NCBI GenBank assembly: GCA_024236195.1
Contig: JACKKZ010000004.1
Location: 310,001 to 374,000, forward strand
Direction: 5' to 3'
Length of the DNA stretch: 64,000 nucleotides
Source: Sphingomonadaceae bacterium
GTDB taxonomy: Bacteria > Pseudomonadota > Alphaproteobacteria > Sphingomonadales > Sphingomonadaceae
The notes beneath the pieces are model-generated. The model did no database searches, had not been told where the DNA came from, and worked only from the letters and a program-made list of their open reading frames with translations. The position numbers were made by a program, and so were the translations under genes. Below, in pieces: positions 24,028 through 32,677 of this stretch; position 1 is the first letter of the stretch, and each line of letters opens with the position of its first letter.

Positions 24028-25948
24028 CGACCAACTGCTTGCGAACAGCGTCGATACCGGCGTCGTTGCGCTCGATCTTGGTGGCCGCGCGGACGGCATT
24101 TTGTGCCTGCTCGGCATATTCCTGGCCCATGGCACCGCCCAGTTGCAGCCTGGCCTGGGCGAAGAGCGGATCATCCTTTGCGATCTTGCCCGCTTCAATC
24201 GTGTCGAGATCGACCACGAACCAGCCGGCATTGTTGGGCGCTTCCAGCTTTTTGGCGGTGCCTTCTGCCATGGAGAACATCAGTGCCAGCGGAGGCGGCA
24301 CCTGCCCTTGTGCGGTCAATTGCTCGCGGGTCAGGTTGATCGCTTCGAATTGCGGAGACTTGATGTTTTCGGCGCGCATGGCAGCCGGGAGTGCTTCGCC
24401 CTTGGCAACACGGGCAAGAACCTTGTCCACCGCCAGCTTTGCCAGCCGGGCCCCTTCGGCCATACGCCATTCGGCGGTCAGCTGGCTCTTGATTTCCTTC
24501 ATCGGGGCGGTTGCCGAGCGGGTAATGCTGCCCACTTCAAAGGCGATAAAGGTCTCGCCCCGGATGGCTTCGGCCAGCATCGGTTCGCCTTCATCCTCTA
24601 CCTGGAATGCCGTGGCGATGACCGGGCGCAAGACTTCGGCAGCAGGCTGGCCCGTGCCGTAAATTGCACCATCGGCCGTTAGCGGAGCGCTGGTGGCGAT
24701 CTTGACGCCCAGTTCCTTGGCGACATCGGCCAGCGATGTGCCATCGTCGATCTGCTCTTCGATCCTTGCTGCAAGGTCATTCAGGGCTTTGCGGCGATTG
24801 GTGGCGCGCAGATCAGCGGCGATCTCGCGGCTGGCATCGGCCAGACTGCGACCGGCGATTTTTTTGACAGTATCAATGCGCACTACGTGCCAGCCGAGGC
24901 CGCTGCGAGCCGGAGCAGCAATCGCGCCTTGCTTGGCCGTAAAGACAGCATCAGCCACGGCCTTGCTGCTTTCCGCCAGCAGGGACTCGCGTGTCGCAGG
25001 CCCCAGCTTCGCCGTTTGCAACCCGGCTTCCCGCGCGGCAGCCTCCAGCGAACCACCGGCCTGGACCCGGTCACGAATGGAATTGGCAGCCTGCTGGGTC
25101 GGGACGATCAGCTGGGTATATGTCCGCTCTTCACTGGCGGCGTATTTGGCCTTGTCCTTCTCGTACTGGGCGGCAATTTCCGCTTCGGTCGGGTCGATCC
25201 GGTCCGTGATCTGCTCATCGCCAAAGGTGATGTAACGCAAGGTGCGGCGTTCCGGGCGAATGTAATTGGCCTTGTTCTCGTCATAATAGGCCGCAAGTTG
25301 CTTGTCCGTGGGGTCGCCGCTGGGGGCATAGGCTGCGCTCAGCACGATAGCGATGGTCCCTTCGCGGCGCTCCTTCAACAAGGAGGCATAGCGGCTGACA
25401 AACTGGTCAGGGATACGGGCACCAATCGAAACCGGGGTCAGCAATTGCTGGGCCAGCAAGCCATTGGCCAGGTCAGACCGGACCATCTGGTCGGTCAGCC
25501 CGCGCTGGGAAATGGCAGCGCGATAGGCATTTTCATCGAAATTGCCGCCGGCACCGCGAAAAGCCGGGATCTGGATGATTTCGCTGTTCACGAGATTTTC
25601 CCCGGCGCGCAGACCGTGTAGCTTGGCATAGCTGCCAATCGCGAACCGGTCGATCATGCCGTCCAGCACACGTTCCAGCCCGCCCTGCTCGACAAAAGCG
25701 GGCATGGTCAGCGTGGGATCCTGCTGGCGCATCGCGTCAAGCTGGGCAGTGGCGGCGCGGCTCAGCTCCGCATTGCCGATCTTTTCGTCACCCACCACGG
25801 CCACCCGGTCTCCGCCAGCAACACCGCCGAAAGTCCCGGTATTGGCCACATCAGAACTGGCAAAGGCAAAGGCGATCAGGGCCAGGAAGCCAAGGGTGAA
25901 AACAACCCCGAACTTGGATTTGAAGAAACTGCGAAAGAAGGTCAGCAT
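24017..25948 (-). CDS. ppiD: Peptidyl-prolyl isomerase/chaperone PpiD
   Basis: A 643-residue periplasmic foldase anchored by one N-terminal helix (about 13-30). A SurA-like chaperone domain follows (VGDEKIGNAELSRAA...), then a parvulin-type region at about 260-365 (ERTYTQLIVPTQQ, GLGWHVVRIDTVKKI) and a second, degenerate parvulin-like unit. It leads the leftward tryptophan run; trpE begins inside its last codons. The 193-base divergent region to tpiA should hold its promoter. The link of ppiD with trpE is one I recall from other sphingomonads. Confidence 0.9.
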   Translation of the reverse strand: MLTFFRSFFKSKFGVVFTLGFLALIAFAFASSDVANTGTFGGVAGGDRVAVVGDEKIGNAELSRAATAQLDAMRQQDPTLTMPAFVEQGGLERVLDGMIDRFAIGSYAKLHGLRAGENLVNSEIIQIPAFRGAGGNFDENAYRAAISQRGLTDQMVRSDLANGLLAQQLLTPVSIGARIPDQFVSRYASLLKERREGTIAIVLSAAYAPSGDPTDKQLAAYYDENKANYIRPERRTLRYITFGDEQITDRIDPTEAEIAAQYEKDKAKYAASEERTYTQLIVPTQQAANSIRDRVQAGGSLEAAAREAGLQTAKLGPATRESLLAESSKAVADAVFTAKQGAIAAPARSGLGWHVVRIDTVKKIAGRSLADASREIAADLRATNRRKALNDLAARIEEQIDDGTSLADVAKELGVKIATSAPLTADGAIYGTGQPAAEVLRPVIATAFQVEDEGEPMLAEAIRGETFIAFEVGSITRSATAPMKEIKSQLTAEWRMAEGARLAKLAVDKVLARVAKGEALPAAMRAENIKSPQFEAINLTREQLTAQGQVPPPLALMFSMAEGTAKKLEAPNNAGWFVVDLDTIEAGKIAKDDPLFAQARLQLGGAMGQEYAEQAQNAVRAATKIERNDAGIDAVRKQLVGES

Positions 25949-26141
25949 GGGATTTCGAATCCGGAAATAGCATGGCAGGCAAGAATGCCCGCTGGAAAGG
26001 AGCCTGCGCTTTATCCGCCCTGCGGCTTCCCCGCAACAGGTCGCAAAGGGTTTTGACCTATGCGCTTGCCTCGGCTAGCGGACTTTGCCCTTCGCCCCCA
26101 TATGGGGCTGACAAACAGAATCACACGGCAGGAATGATGTC

Positions 26142-26906
26142 ATGGCCGAACGGCCCTTTATTGTTGGAAATTGGAAGATGAATGGCACGCGTGCGATGCT
26201 TTCCGAAGCGCGCGCCATTGATCGTGGTGCACAGCGACTGATGAAGGTGGAGGTTGCGCTCGCTCCTCCGCACACGCTGATCCATGCGGTCCATCGCGAA
26301 GCGGAACAGATCGGCGTGGGTGCGCAGGATTGCCATGCGGAGCCTGATGGCGCGCATACAGGTGATGTATCGGCAACCATGGTTGCCGATGCCGGGGCGA
26401 AATTCGTTATCCTTGGCCACAGCGAACGGCGCCAGGATCATGGCGAAACCAGCAAGCTTGTGCGCAGCAAGGCGCAGGCTGTGTTTGACGCGGGGTTGAA
26501 AGTGATCCTGTGCTGCGGCGAGACAGAAGAAACGCGCGATGCAGGCAAGGCCGAAGCCTTTGTCACCCGCCAGTTGCGCGATTCGCTGCCGACCGAGGTT
26601 GAGCAGGTGGGCGAGCGCCTTTCTGTCGCTTACGAACCGATCTGGGCGATTGGCACCGGGCGGACGCCGACCGTGGAAGACGTGGCAGCAATGCACAATG
26701 CCATCCGCGCCTTGCTGGTTGAGCTTTATGGCGAAGAAGATGGTGCGGAAATCCGCATCCTCTATGGTGGTTCGGTAAAGCCGGACAATGCGGCGGAACT
26801 GCTTGCGGCGGACAATGTTGGCGGCGCGCTGGTTGGCGGGGCGAGCCTTACGGCGGAAAGCTTCCTCGGTATCGTGATCGCAGCGGCAGAATTGCAGGAC
26901 CGCTGA
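26142..26906 (+). CDS. tpiA: Triosephosphate isomerase
   Basis: TIM-barrel glycolytic enzyme of 254 residues interconverting dihydroxyacetone phosphate and glyceraldehyde 3-phosphate. The catalytic lysine is in GNWKMNG, the histidine in ILGHSERR and the glutamate in AYEPIWAIGTG; the phosphate-binding loop is YGGSVKPDN. SD-like CAGGAA precedes the ATG. secG follows 83 bases on. Confidence 0.98.
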   Translation: MAERPFIVGNWKMNGTRAMLSEARAIDRGAQRLMKVEVALAPPHTLIHAVHREAEQIGVGAQDCHAEPDGAHTGDVSATMVADAGAKFVILGHSERRQDHGETSKLVRSKAQAVFDAGLKVILCCGETEETRDAGKAEAFVTRQLRDSLPTEVEQVGERLSVAYEPIWAIGTGRTPTVEDVAAMHNAIRALLVELYGEEDGAEIRILYGGSVKPDNAAELLAADNVGGALVGGASLTAESFLGIVIAAAELQDR

Positions 26907-26989
26907 TAAACCGGCCCATGCCGCAAAACTTGCCCTTTTGCGCGCGCATCCCTAGATGCGCGCTGCAAGGTTTTTAGAGAAGTCGATCC

Positions 26990-27382
26990 ATGTCCCTTTT
27001 CCTTTTCCTCACCGTGGTCCAGGCCATTGTTGCCGCTGCACTCGTTGGCGTTATCCTGATGCAGCGATCCGAAGGCGGCGGCCTTGGTATTGGTGGTGGC
27101 GGCAGCCCCGGCGGGCTGATGAGCGCGCGCGGTGCGGCCGACTTCCTGACCCGTGCGACCAAGTGGCTGGCGATTGCATTTGTCGTGCTGTCGATCGCTC
27201 TGGCCGCAGTCGCTGTGGAAACGACCGGGACGCAAACCATCGAATCGACGCTGGATCGCTCGACCCCGGCGGCGCAGCCTGATCCGCTGGCGGCACCAGC
27301 TGCGGGCGCCGGGGAAGGTGAAGCGGCTCCCGCCGCAGCGCCTGCCGAACCGGCTGATCCGCTCGCAGGCGCGGCTGAATAA
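26990..27382 (+). CDS. secG: Preprotein translocase subunit SecG
   Basis: A 130-residue inner-membrane subunit of the Sec translocon. It has two membrane helices (about 2-22 and 58-76) around the typical MQRSEGGGLGIGGGG loop, and an alanine/proline-rich acidic C-terminal tail of about 45 residues, as in other alphaproteobacteria. The tpiA-secG-pyrG order is widespread in this class. Confidence 0.96.
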   Translation: MSLFLFLTVVQAIVAAALVGVILMQRSEGGGLGIGGGGSPGGLMSARGAADFLTRATKWLAIAFVVLSIALAAVAVETTGTQTIESTLDRSTPAAQPDPLAAPAAGAGEGEAAPAAAPAEPADPLAGAAE

Positions 27383-27474
27383 GCTCACATAATTGCATCA
27401 CTTGTGGATTGCGGCGTTTCGCCGCCGCATTCCGCTTGCCCCGACTCCGTTTCCAGTCTTAAGGCCCGACTCCC

Positions 27475-29109
27475 ATGGCGCGGTACATTTTTATCACCGG
27501 CGGCGTGGTCTCCTCGCTCGGCAAAGGTCTCATGGCGGCATCGCTCGGCGCGTTGCTGCAGGCGCGCGGCTACAAGGTCCGCATTCGCAAGTTCGACCCC
27601 TATCTGAATGTCGATCCGGGGACGATGAGCCCCTACCAGCATGGGGAAGTCTATGTGACCGATGACGGGGCCGAAACTGACCTCGACCTTGGCCACTATG
27701 AACGCTTCACCGGCGTTTCAGCGCATCAGGGCGACAACATCACCTCAGGCCGCGTCTACCAGGACATTATCGCCAAGGAACGGCGCGGCGACTATCTGGG
27801 CGCGACGGTGCAGGTGATCCCGCATGTGACCGATGCGATCAAGCAATTCGCTCTGGCTGACCAGGGCGACCATGATTTCATCCTGTGCGAGATCGGCGGC
27901 ACGGTGGGCGACATCGAATCGCTGCCCTTCATGGAGGCGATCCGCCAGCTCAGGAATGAGCTGGACCCGCTCCAGACGCTCAGCGTGCATGTAACGCTGG
28001 TGCCCTATATCTCTGCAGCAGGCGAATTGAAGACCAAGCCGACACAGCATTCCGTGCGCGAGCTGGCGAGCCTGGGCATCAAGCCGGACGTGCTGCTGTG
28101 CCGCGCCGAACATCCGATCCCCGATGGCGAACGCCAGAAGATCGCCAATTTCTGTAACGTGCGCAAGGAAGCGGTGATCCCGGCGCTGGACGCGTCATCC
28201 ATCTATGCCGTGCCCCTGCAATATCATGCAGAGGGGCTGGACGATGAAGTACTGCGCGGGTTCGGCATTACCGATGCCCCTGCACCGGACCTGTCGCGCT
28301 GGTACGATATCCTTGATCGGTATGAAAACGCCGAAGGGGAAGTGACGATTGGCGTTGTCGGCAAATATGTCGGCCTGCCAGACGCCTATAAATCGCTCAA
28401 CGAGGCGCTTGTCCATGGCGGCATGGCCAATCGGGTGCGAGTGAATATCCGCTGGATCGACGCTGAAATCTTTGAGCAGGATGATGCGGATATTGCGGCC
28501 CAGCTGGAGCCGATGCACGGGATCCTCGTGCCCGGCGGCTTCGGCGTGCGGGGCAGCGAAGGCAAGATCGCCAGCGTCCGCTTTGCGCGCGAACGCAAGG
28601 TTCCGTTCCTCGGTATTTGCCTTGGGATGCAGATGGCCTGCGTCGAAGGGGCGCGGCTGGTCGGGATCGAAGAAGCCAGTTCCACGGAATTCGGCGATAC
28701 CAGCGAGCCGGTGGTCGGCATTATTACCGAATGGATGAGCAAGGAAGGCCTCCAGAAGCGTGGTGCTGATACCGATCTGGGCGGCACGATGCGGCTCGGT
28801 GCCTATGAGGCAAAACTGGCTGCCAACAGTCATGTCTCCGGCGTCTATGGCGGCAGCGCGTCCATTTCAGAGCGTCACCGCCACCGCTATGAAGTCAACG
28901 GTGCCTATATGGAACGGTTGGAATCGGGCGGTCTGATCTTCTCCGGCATGTCCCCTGACGGGTTGCTGCCCGAAATCGTCGAACGGCCTGACCATCCCTG
29001 GTTCATCGGGGTGCAGTTCCACCCGGAGCTGAAGAGCAAGCCGTTCGATCCGCACCCGCTCTTCTCCGGCTTTATCGAAGCGGCATTGGCGCAATCGCGA
29101 CTGGTCTGA
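27475..29109 (+). CDS. pyrG: CTP synthase
   Basis: A 544-residue glutamine-dependent enzyme converting UTP to CTP. The N-terminal synthetase domain carries GGVVSSLGKGL (ATP loop) and KFDPYLNVDPGTMSP; the C-terminal glutaminase carries FLGICLGMQMAC (nucleophile Cys) and GVQFHPELKSKP. It starts at the conserved MARYIFITGG. A strong terminator follows 21 bases after the stop. Confidence 0.98.
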   Translation: MARYIFITGGVVSSLGKGLMAASLGALLQARGYKVRIRKFDPYLNVDPGTMSPYQHGEVYVTDDGAETDLDLGHYERFTGVSAHQGDNITSGRVYQDIIAKERRGDYLGATVQVIPHVTDAIKQFALADQGDHDFILCEIGGTVGDIESLPFMEAIRQLRNELDPLQTLSVHVTLVPYISAAGELKTKPTQHSVRELASLGIKPDVLLCRAEHPIPDGERQKIANFCNVRKEAVIPALDASSIYAVPLQYHAEGLDDEVLRGFGITDAPAPDLSRWYDILDRYENAEGEVTIGVVGKYVGLPDAYKSLNEALVHGGMANRVRVNIRWIDAEIFEQDDADIAAQLEPMHGILVPGGFGVRGSEGKIASVRFARERKVPFLGICLGMQMACVEGARLVGIEEASSTEFGDTSEPVVGIITEWMSKEGLQKRGADTDLGGTMRLGAYEAKLAANSHVSGVYGGSASISERHRHRYEVNGAYMERLESGGLIFSGMSPDGLLPEIVERPDHPWFIGVQFHPELKSKPFDPHPLFSGFIEAALAQSRLV

Positions 29110-29130
29110 TCTTGCGTAGATCAAAAAGAA

Positions 29131-29160
29131 CGGCCCGCCTCGGTCAAACCGGGCGGGCCG
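29131..29160. terminator. Strong hairpin terminator between pyrG and hsp20
   Basis: CGGCCCGCC and CGGT pair with ACCG and GGCGGGCCG around a CAA loop, with one bulged T, followed on the plus strand by CTTTGCATTT. On the minus strand it is followed by TTCTTTTTGATC, so it can work in both directions for the convergent genes. Confidence 0.85.
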
Positions 29161-29186
29161 CTTTGCATTTGGAATGATCGGGAGGA

Positions 29187-29663
29187 TCACGCCGCGTTGG
29201 CAGCATTCTCGCTATCGTCGTCCTTGACGATTTCCAGCGAACGCTGGCCGTTCACGGCGATCTTTTTCGGCTTCATCGCTTCGGGCACTTCGCGCAGCAG
29301 GTCGATCACCAGCAAACCATCTTCGAGGTTGGCATTTTCGACACGCACATAATCGGCCAGTTCAAAACGACGCTCGAACCCGCGATTGGCAATGCCGACA
29401 TGGAGCATTTCGCCTTCGGCGCGCTCTTCATGCTTCTTGCCCTGGATCACCAGCAGGTTCTGCTGCGCAGTGATGTCGATGTCATTGGGCTTGAAACCGG
29501 CCACGGCCAGCGTGATGCGATAGGCATCTTCGCTGCGGCGTTCGATGTTGAAGGGGGGATAATTGTCGCCACCATTGCTGCGCATCTGGTTTTCCATCAG
29601 GTCGAACAGGCGGTCAAAACCGACGGTGCTGCGGCGATAGGGCGTGAAATCAAGACGGGACAT
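29187..29663 (-). CDS. Small heat-shock protein (Hsp20/IbpA-like)
   Basis: A 158-residue alpha-crystallin-domain chaperone that holds unfolding proteins. It has the IbpA-type N-terminus (MSRLDFTPYRRSTVGFDRLF), the conserved ERRSEDAYRITLAVAGF and the GIANRGFERRFELAD segment, and a short acidic tail. The ATG at 29663 is preceded by GGAGGA with good spacing; the longer open frame upstream is not conserved. No ROSE-type leader was resolved by eye. Confidence 0.94.
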   Translation of the reverse strand: MSRLDFTPYRRSTVGFDRLFDLMENQMRSNGGDNYPPFNIERRSEDAYRITLAVAGFKPNDIDITAQQNLLVIQGKKHEERAEGEMLHVGIANRGFERRFELADYVRVENANLEDGLLVIDLLREVPEAMKPKKIAVNGQRSLEIVKDDDSENAANAA

Positions 29664-29808
29664 AGTCAAATCCTCCATTGAGCAATTTGCTGTTTGCCGA
29701 GCCCGCCCATGCGGCGCCCGGCGGTTTGTGCCTCCGCGCCCGTTGCGGCGCGCGGTTGCAAGTGCCATTTAGGTGGCAAGTGAAACGATTCAAGGGGCCG
29801 AAACGCCG

Positions 29809-30066
29809 ATGGCAAAGGTCGAAATCTATACCAAGGCATTCTGCGGATACTGCCACCGCGCCAAGCGCTTGCTGGAAGGCAAGGGCGTGGAATTCGAAGA
29901 ATTTGATATCACCATGGGCGGGCCCAAGCGTGAGGAAATGATGCAGCGCAAGCCCGACGCGCGCACCGTGCCGCAAATCTTCATCGACGATGTCGCGATT
30001 GGCGGATCGGACGAGCTCCACGCACTCGATCGCGCGGGCAAGCTCGACCCGATGCTGGGCCTTTGA
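29809..30066 (+). CDS. grxC: Glutaredoxin 3
   Basis: An 85-residue thiol-disulfide oxidoreductase with the redox motif CGYC (residues 12-15), the TVPQIFID cis-proline loop and GGSDELHALD. The ATG at 29809 (MAKVEIYTK) is the family start; an in-frame upstream codon at 29773 would add 12 unconserved residues. It begins the run grxC, nitrilase-like hydrolase, DUF1178. Confidence 0.96.
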   Translation: MAKVEIYTKAFCGYCHRAKRLLEGKGVEFEEFDITMGGPKREEMMQRKPDARTVPQIFIDDVAIGGSDELHALDRAGKLDPMLGL

Positions 30067-30073
30067 CAGGCCC

Positions 30074-30889
30074 ATGACCCGCATTGCCGTCCTGCAAATG
30101 ACCGCCGGGATTGACCCGACGGAAAATGCGGCTGTGCTGGTGGATGCGGTGGAGCAAGCAGCAAAGGGTGGGGCAGCGATGCTTTTTACCCCGGAAATGT
30201 CCGGCCTGCTCGACCGTGATCGCAAGCGGGCGGCAGAGCATGTCGTCCCGGAGGAGGAAAGCCCGGTACTGGCGGCAGTCCGCTGGGCAGCGGAAAGCCA
30301 GGGCATCTGGGTCGCGCTGGGTTCACTCGCGGTTGATGCGGGGGAGGGCAAATATGCCAACCGCGCGCTGCTGGTCGATCCGCGTGGTGCTGTTGTTGCG
30401 CGTTATGACAAGATGCACATGTTCGATGTGGACTTGGCAACGGGTGAAAGCTGGCGCGAATCCAACGCCTATCGCGCGGGCGACCATGTGGTGACAGCAG
30501 AGACGCCTGCCGGGCGGCTGGGCCTTGCGATCTGCTATGACATACGCTTCCCCGCGCTGTTCGAGGCGCTGGGCAATGCGCAATGCGATGTCATTGCGAT
30601 ACCCGCTGCTTTCACCGTTCCCACCGGGCGCGATCATTGGCATGTGCTCCAACGCGCCCGCGCGATCGAGGCCAGTGCCTATGTCGTGGCGGCAGCGCAG
30701 GTGGGCCAGCATGAAGATGGTCGCGCAACCTATGGTCATTCGCTGGTAGTCGATCCGTGGGGAGAGGTGCTGCTCGATCTGGGTGGCGAGGCGCCGGGGC
30801 TGGGCTTTGCCGAGATCAACCCGGAGCGGATTGCGGAGGTGCGCGCACAATTGCCAAGCCTTGCCAATCGCCGCGAAATACACAAATAG
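30074..30889 (+). CDS. Nitrilase-superfamily carbon-nitrogen hydrolase
   Basis: A 271-residue hydrolase with the Glu-Lys-Cys triad in FTPEMSG, ARYDKMHMFD and AICYDIRFP. Sequence and gene neighbours point to the Nit1 type, for which deaminated-glutathione amidase activity is established in other organisms. Its place directly after grxC (7 bases) fits a glutathione-related role. The exact substrate is inferred. Confidence 0.88.
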   Translation: MTRIAVLQMTAGIDPTENAAVLVDAVEQAAKGGAAMLFTPEMSGLLDRDRKRAAEHVVPEEESPVLAAVRWAAESQGIWVALGSLAVDAGEGKYANRALLVDPRGAVVARYDKMHMFDVDLATGESWRESNAYRAGDHVVTAETPAGRLGLAICYDIRFPALFEALGNAQCDVIAIPAAFTVPTGRDHWHVLQRARAIEASAYVVAAAQVGQHEDGRATYGHSLVVDPWGEVLLDLGGEAPGLGFAEINPERIAEVRAQLPSLANRREIHK

Positions 30890-30898
30890 CGCGCGATC

Positions 30899-31387
30899 AT
30901 GATCGTGTTTGACCTCTCCTGCGCTGAAGGGCACCGCTTTGAAGGCTGGTTCGGCTCGTCTGACGATTACGCCAGCCAGCAGGAGCGGGGGTTGGTCAAC
31001 TGCCCGCATTGCGGCTCTCCGGAAATCACCAAAGCGCCCATGGCACCCAATGTCCCGGCCAAGACCAACCAGCGCGGAGAGAGCCGTTCTCCGGCTCCCT
31101 CGGTACAGGGTGATGCCGGGATGCAGGCAATGTCCGGTGGTGAAATTCCGGCGGAAGTGATGCAGGCGATGCAGGCCCTCGCCAAGGCGCAGGCCAAGGC
31201 GATGAAGGACAGCAAATGGGTGGGCGATGATTTCGCCAACCAATCGCGCGCCATGCACTATGGCGAACGCGAACTGGAAGCGATCCACGGCAAGGCGACA
31301 CTGAAGGAGGCGAAGGAATTGCTCGAAGAGGGCGTTCCCGTTGCCCCGGTGCTGTTCCCTATGGCCGATCCGGACGAAGTGAACTGA
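30899..31387 (+). CDS. DUF1178 family protein
   Basis: A 162-residue protein that begins MIVFDLSCAEGHRFEGWFGS and has a CPHCGS pair (about 40-45), which with Cys8 and His12 could make a zinc site. A Pro/Ser-rich linker leads to a helical C-terminal half (about 80-162). This matches the DUF1178 family, of unknown function, often next to grxC and nitrilase genes. It starts 9 bases after the hydrolase. Confidence 0.85.
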   Translation: MIVFDLSCAEGHRFEGWFGSSDDYASQQERGLVNCPHCGSPEITKAPMAPNVPAKTNQRGESRSPAPSVQGDAGMQAMSGGEIPAEVMQAMQALAKAQAKAMKDSKWVGDDFANQSRAMHYGERELEAIHGKATLKEAKELLEEGVPVAPVLFPMADPDEVN

Positions 31388-31401
31388 CGGGCAACTGTCC
31401 G

Positions 31402-31430
31402 TTGCCAGCGCGTTGCCGCTTGCCTAAAGG
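31402..31430 (+). promoter_or_regulatory. Probable promoter of the upstream tRNA-Arg copy
   Basis: TTGCCA, 17 bases, TAAAGG, ending 10 bases before the tRNA-like sequence. The two hexamers and the spacing are identical in front of the second tRNA copy, while the spacer differs at several positions. That pattern supports a real promoter kept after duplication. Confidence 0.55.
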
Positions 31431-31440
31431 CGCTGGTGGC

Positions 31441-31564
31441 GCGCCCGTAGCTCAGTCGGATAGAGCATCAGATTCCTAATCTGGGGGCCACAGGTTCGGA
31501 ATCGGAGCGCCGCAGGCGCGGAGATGACGGAGCAGCGCAGCTGCGGAGTAATCCTGTCGGGCGT
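31441..31564 (+). pseudogene. tRNA-Arg(CCU) copy interrupted by 51 bases in the T loop
   Basis: Bases 31441-31498 are identical to the first 58 bases of the intact tRNA-Arg 190 bases downstream, through the T-loop start TTCG. A 51-base insertion (31499-31549) follows, and the sequence then resumes as AATCCTGTCGGGCG. The last acceptor base is T instead of C, the discriminator is T instead of A, and no CCA is encoded. The insertion probably prevents normal folding and aminoacylation, so this is called a pseudogene; processing of the insertion cannot be excluded. Confidence 0.8.
31499..31549 (+). repeat. 51-base insertion of two GGA-flanked hairpins
   Basis: It contains two analogous units: GGA-GCGCC-GCA-GGCGC-GGA and GGA-GCAGC-GCA-GCTGC-GGA, each a 5-base stem with the same GCA loop. 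AATC occurs at both insertion edges (31500-31503 and 31550-31553), which could be a short target duplication. It resembles a small palindromic element rather than a group I intron, being far too short. Confidence 0.6.
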
Positions 31565-31591
31565 TGCGGCTTTCACGACATCACCTCACCG

Positions 31592-31620
31592 TTGCCAGCC
31601 TTGCGCAGCTTGCCTAAAGG
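31592..31620 (+). promoter_or_regulatory. Probable promoter of tRNA-Arg(CCU)
   Basis: TTGCCA, 17 bases, TAAAGG, ending 10 bases before the mature tRNA. It is the duplicate of the element at 31402-31430. Confidence 0.6.
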
Positions 31621-31630
31621 CGCTTGTGGC

Positions 31631-31707
31631 GCGCCCGTAGCTCAGTCGGATAGAGCATCAGATTCCTAATCTGGGGGCCACAGGTTCGAATCCTGTCGGG
31701 CGCACCA
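31631..31707 (+). tRNA. tRNA-Arg, anticodon CCU
   Basis: A full 77-base cloverleaf with encoded CCA. The acceptor is GCGCCCG/CGGGCGC, the D arm GCTC/GAGC, the anticodon stem TCAGA/TCTGG with loop TTCCTAA (anticodon CCT, reading AGG), and the T arm ACAGG-TTCGAAT-CCTGT. The discriminator is A. It is the only intact copy of this tRNA in the window and lies 190 bases after an interrupted duplicate. Confidence 0.96.
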
Positions 31708-31832
31708 TTTCCTGCTCATGACAAAGTATGGCGCAGTATCCACTGTGGCACGATTGCCTCTGGTTCTTTCGCTTTAGCTGGGCTTTACGTGCCGATGACC
31801 AAGTGATTCTTGGCATAACAGGGGATCTCGCA

Positions 31833-32552
31833 ATGAAAGTCTATTCTGCTGCTCTGTTTGCAGCCCTGGCGCTTCCTGCCGGCCAGCTCCTCGCGCAGGA
31901 GGCTGGATCGCAGCCTGCTGACGCGCAGGCTTCGGTGCCCGTGCAAGCATCGCCAAGCCCGGCATTGACCGTGGCTCGTGCTGAACCGCGCGCTGCGCTG
32001 GTCCTGCCCGCCAATACTGAAGTGCTCCTGAAAATGAACCAGGAAGTGACGACCAAGGGCAAGACGTGGAGCGAAGGTGACACGTTCGACATGAGCGTGG
32101 TCCACGATGTGATGCTGGGCGATTATGTCGTGATACCGCGCGGCAGTCGCGGTGTCGGGCGGATCACATGGATGACGAACAAGGGTGCTTTCGGCAAATC
32201 CGGCAAGATGGATATCGAGCTGGAGTATATCGAAGTCTCCGGTCGCCGGATCCCGATCAACGGCACCTATCGGCAAGAGGGTGAAGGTAACACTGTCGCA
32301 ACCGTCGGCGGGGTGATCCTCGCTGGCGTCTTCGCTGGCTTTATCACCGGCAAGAGCGGTCGCATTCCGCAGGGGCGCGAATTGATGGCGCATACGCAAG
32401 AGGATATTCCGCTGGCGGTGAAGGGGCCGGTGCCGGTTCCAGCCCCGCAGGCCGTACCTGTCTACGCCGCTTCACCGGATAACAGCATGGCTGCTCCCGA
32501 AGAGGATGCCCCGACTGCTGAAGAAGCTGCCGCGGAAGAAACCGGCGAATAA
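31833..32552 (+). CDS. Exported protein of unknown function with a TrbI-like core
   Basis: A 239-residue protein with a signal peptide of about 21 residues (cleavage after LLAQ or nearby). The core (about 50-165) contains LPANTEVLLKMNQEV and GDYVVIPRGSRGVGRI, which recall the periplasmic TrbI/VirB10-type fold. A Gly-rich hydrophobic stretch (about 150-172) follows, then a Pro/Ala/Glu-rich tail. No conjugation genes are nearby, so a housekeeping envelope role is more likely. The ATG at 31833 is preferred over an earlier in-frame codon at 31728 because it starts directly at the signal peptide. Confidence 0.65.
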   Translation: MKVYSAALFAALALPAGQLLAQEAGSQPADAQASVPVQASPSPALTVARAEPRAALVLPANTEVLLKMNQEVTTKGKTWSEGDTFDMSVVHDVMLGDYVVIPRGSRGVGRITWMTNKGAFGKSGKMDIELEYIEVSGRRIPINGTYRQEGEGNTVATVGGVILAGVFAGFITGKSGRIPQGRELMAHTQEDIPLAVKGPVPVPAPQAVPVYAASPDNSMAAPEEDAPTAEEAAAEETGE

Positions 32553-32677
32553 GCTGCACAATCGGAGCGTGTGGGTGGTCTCACCAGTGATCGCCGCGCG
32601 CTCCGTTCACCTCAATTTCGACTCGCCAGCAAACAAACCGCTTGCACTGGCGAATCACATGTGATTCTGTGTGTTTC

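Noticed and set aside
31441..31564. A group I intron or other self-splicing intron in tRNA-Arg(CCU), as known in some alphaproteobacteria
   Set aside because: The known introns sit in the anticodon loop and are about 200 bases or longer; this insertion is 51 bases and in the T loop.
31833..32552. A conjugation (TrbI/VirB10) gene signalling a mobile element
   Set aside because: Only a loose resemblance in one segment; no other transfer, relaxase or integrase gene is near, and the neighbours are housekeeping genes.
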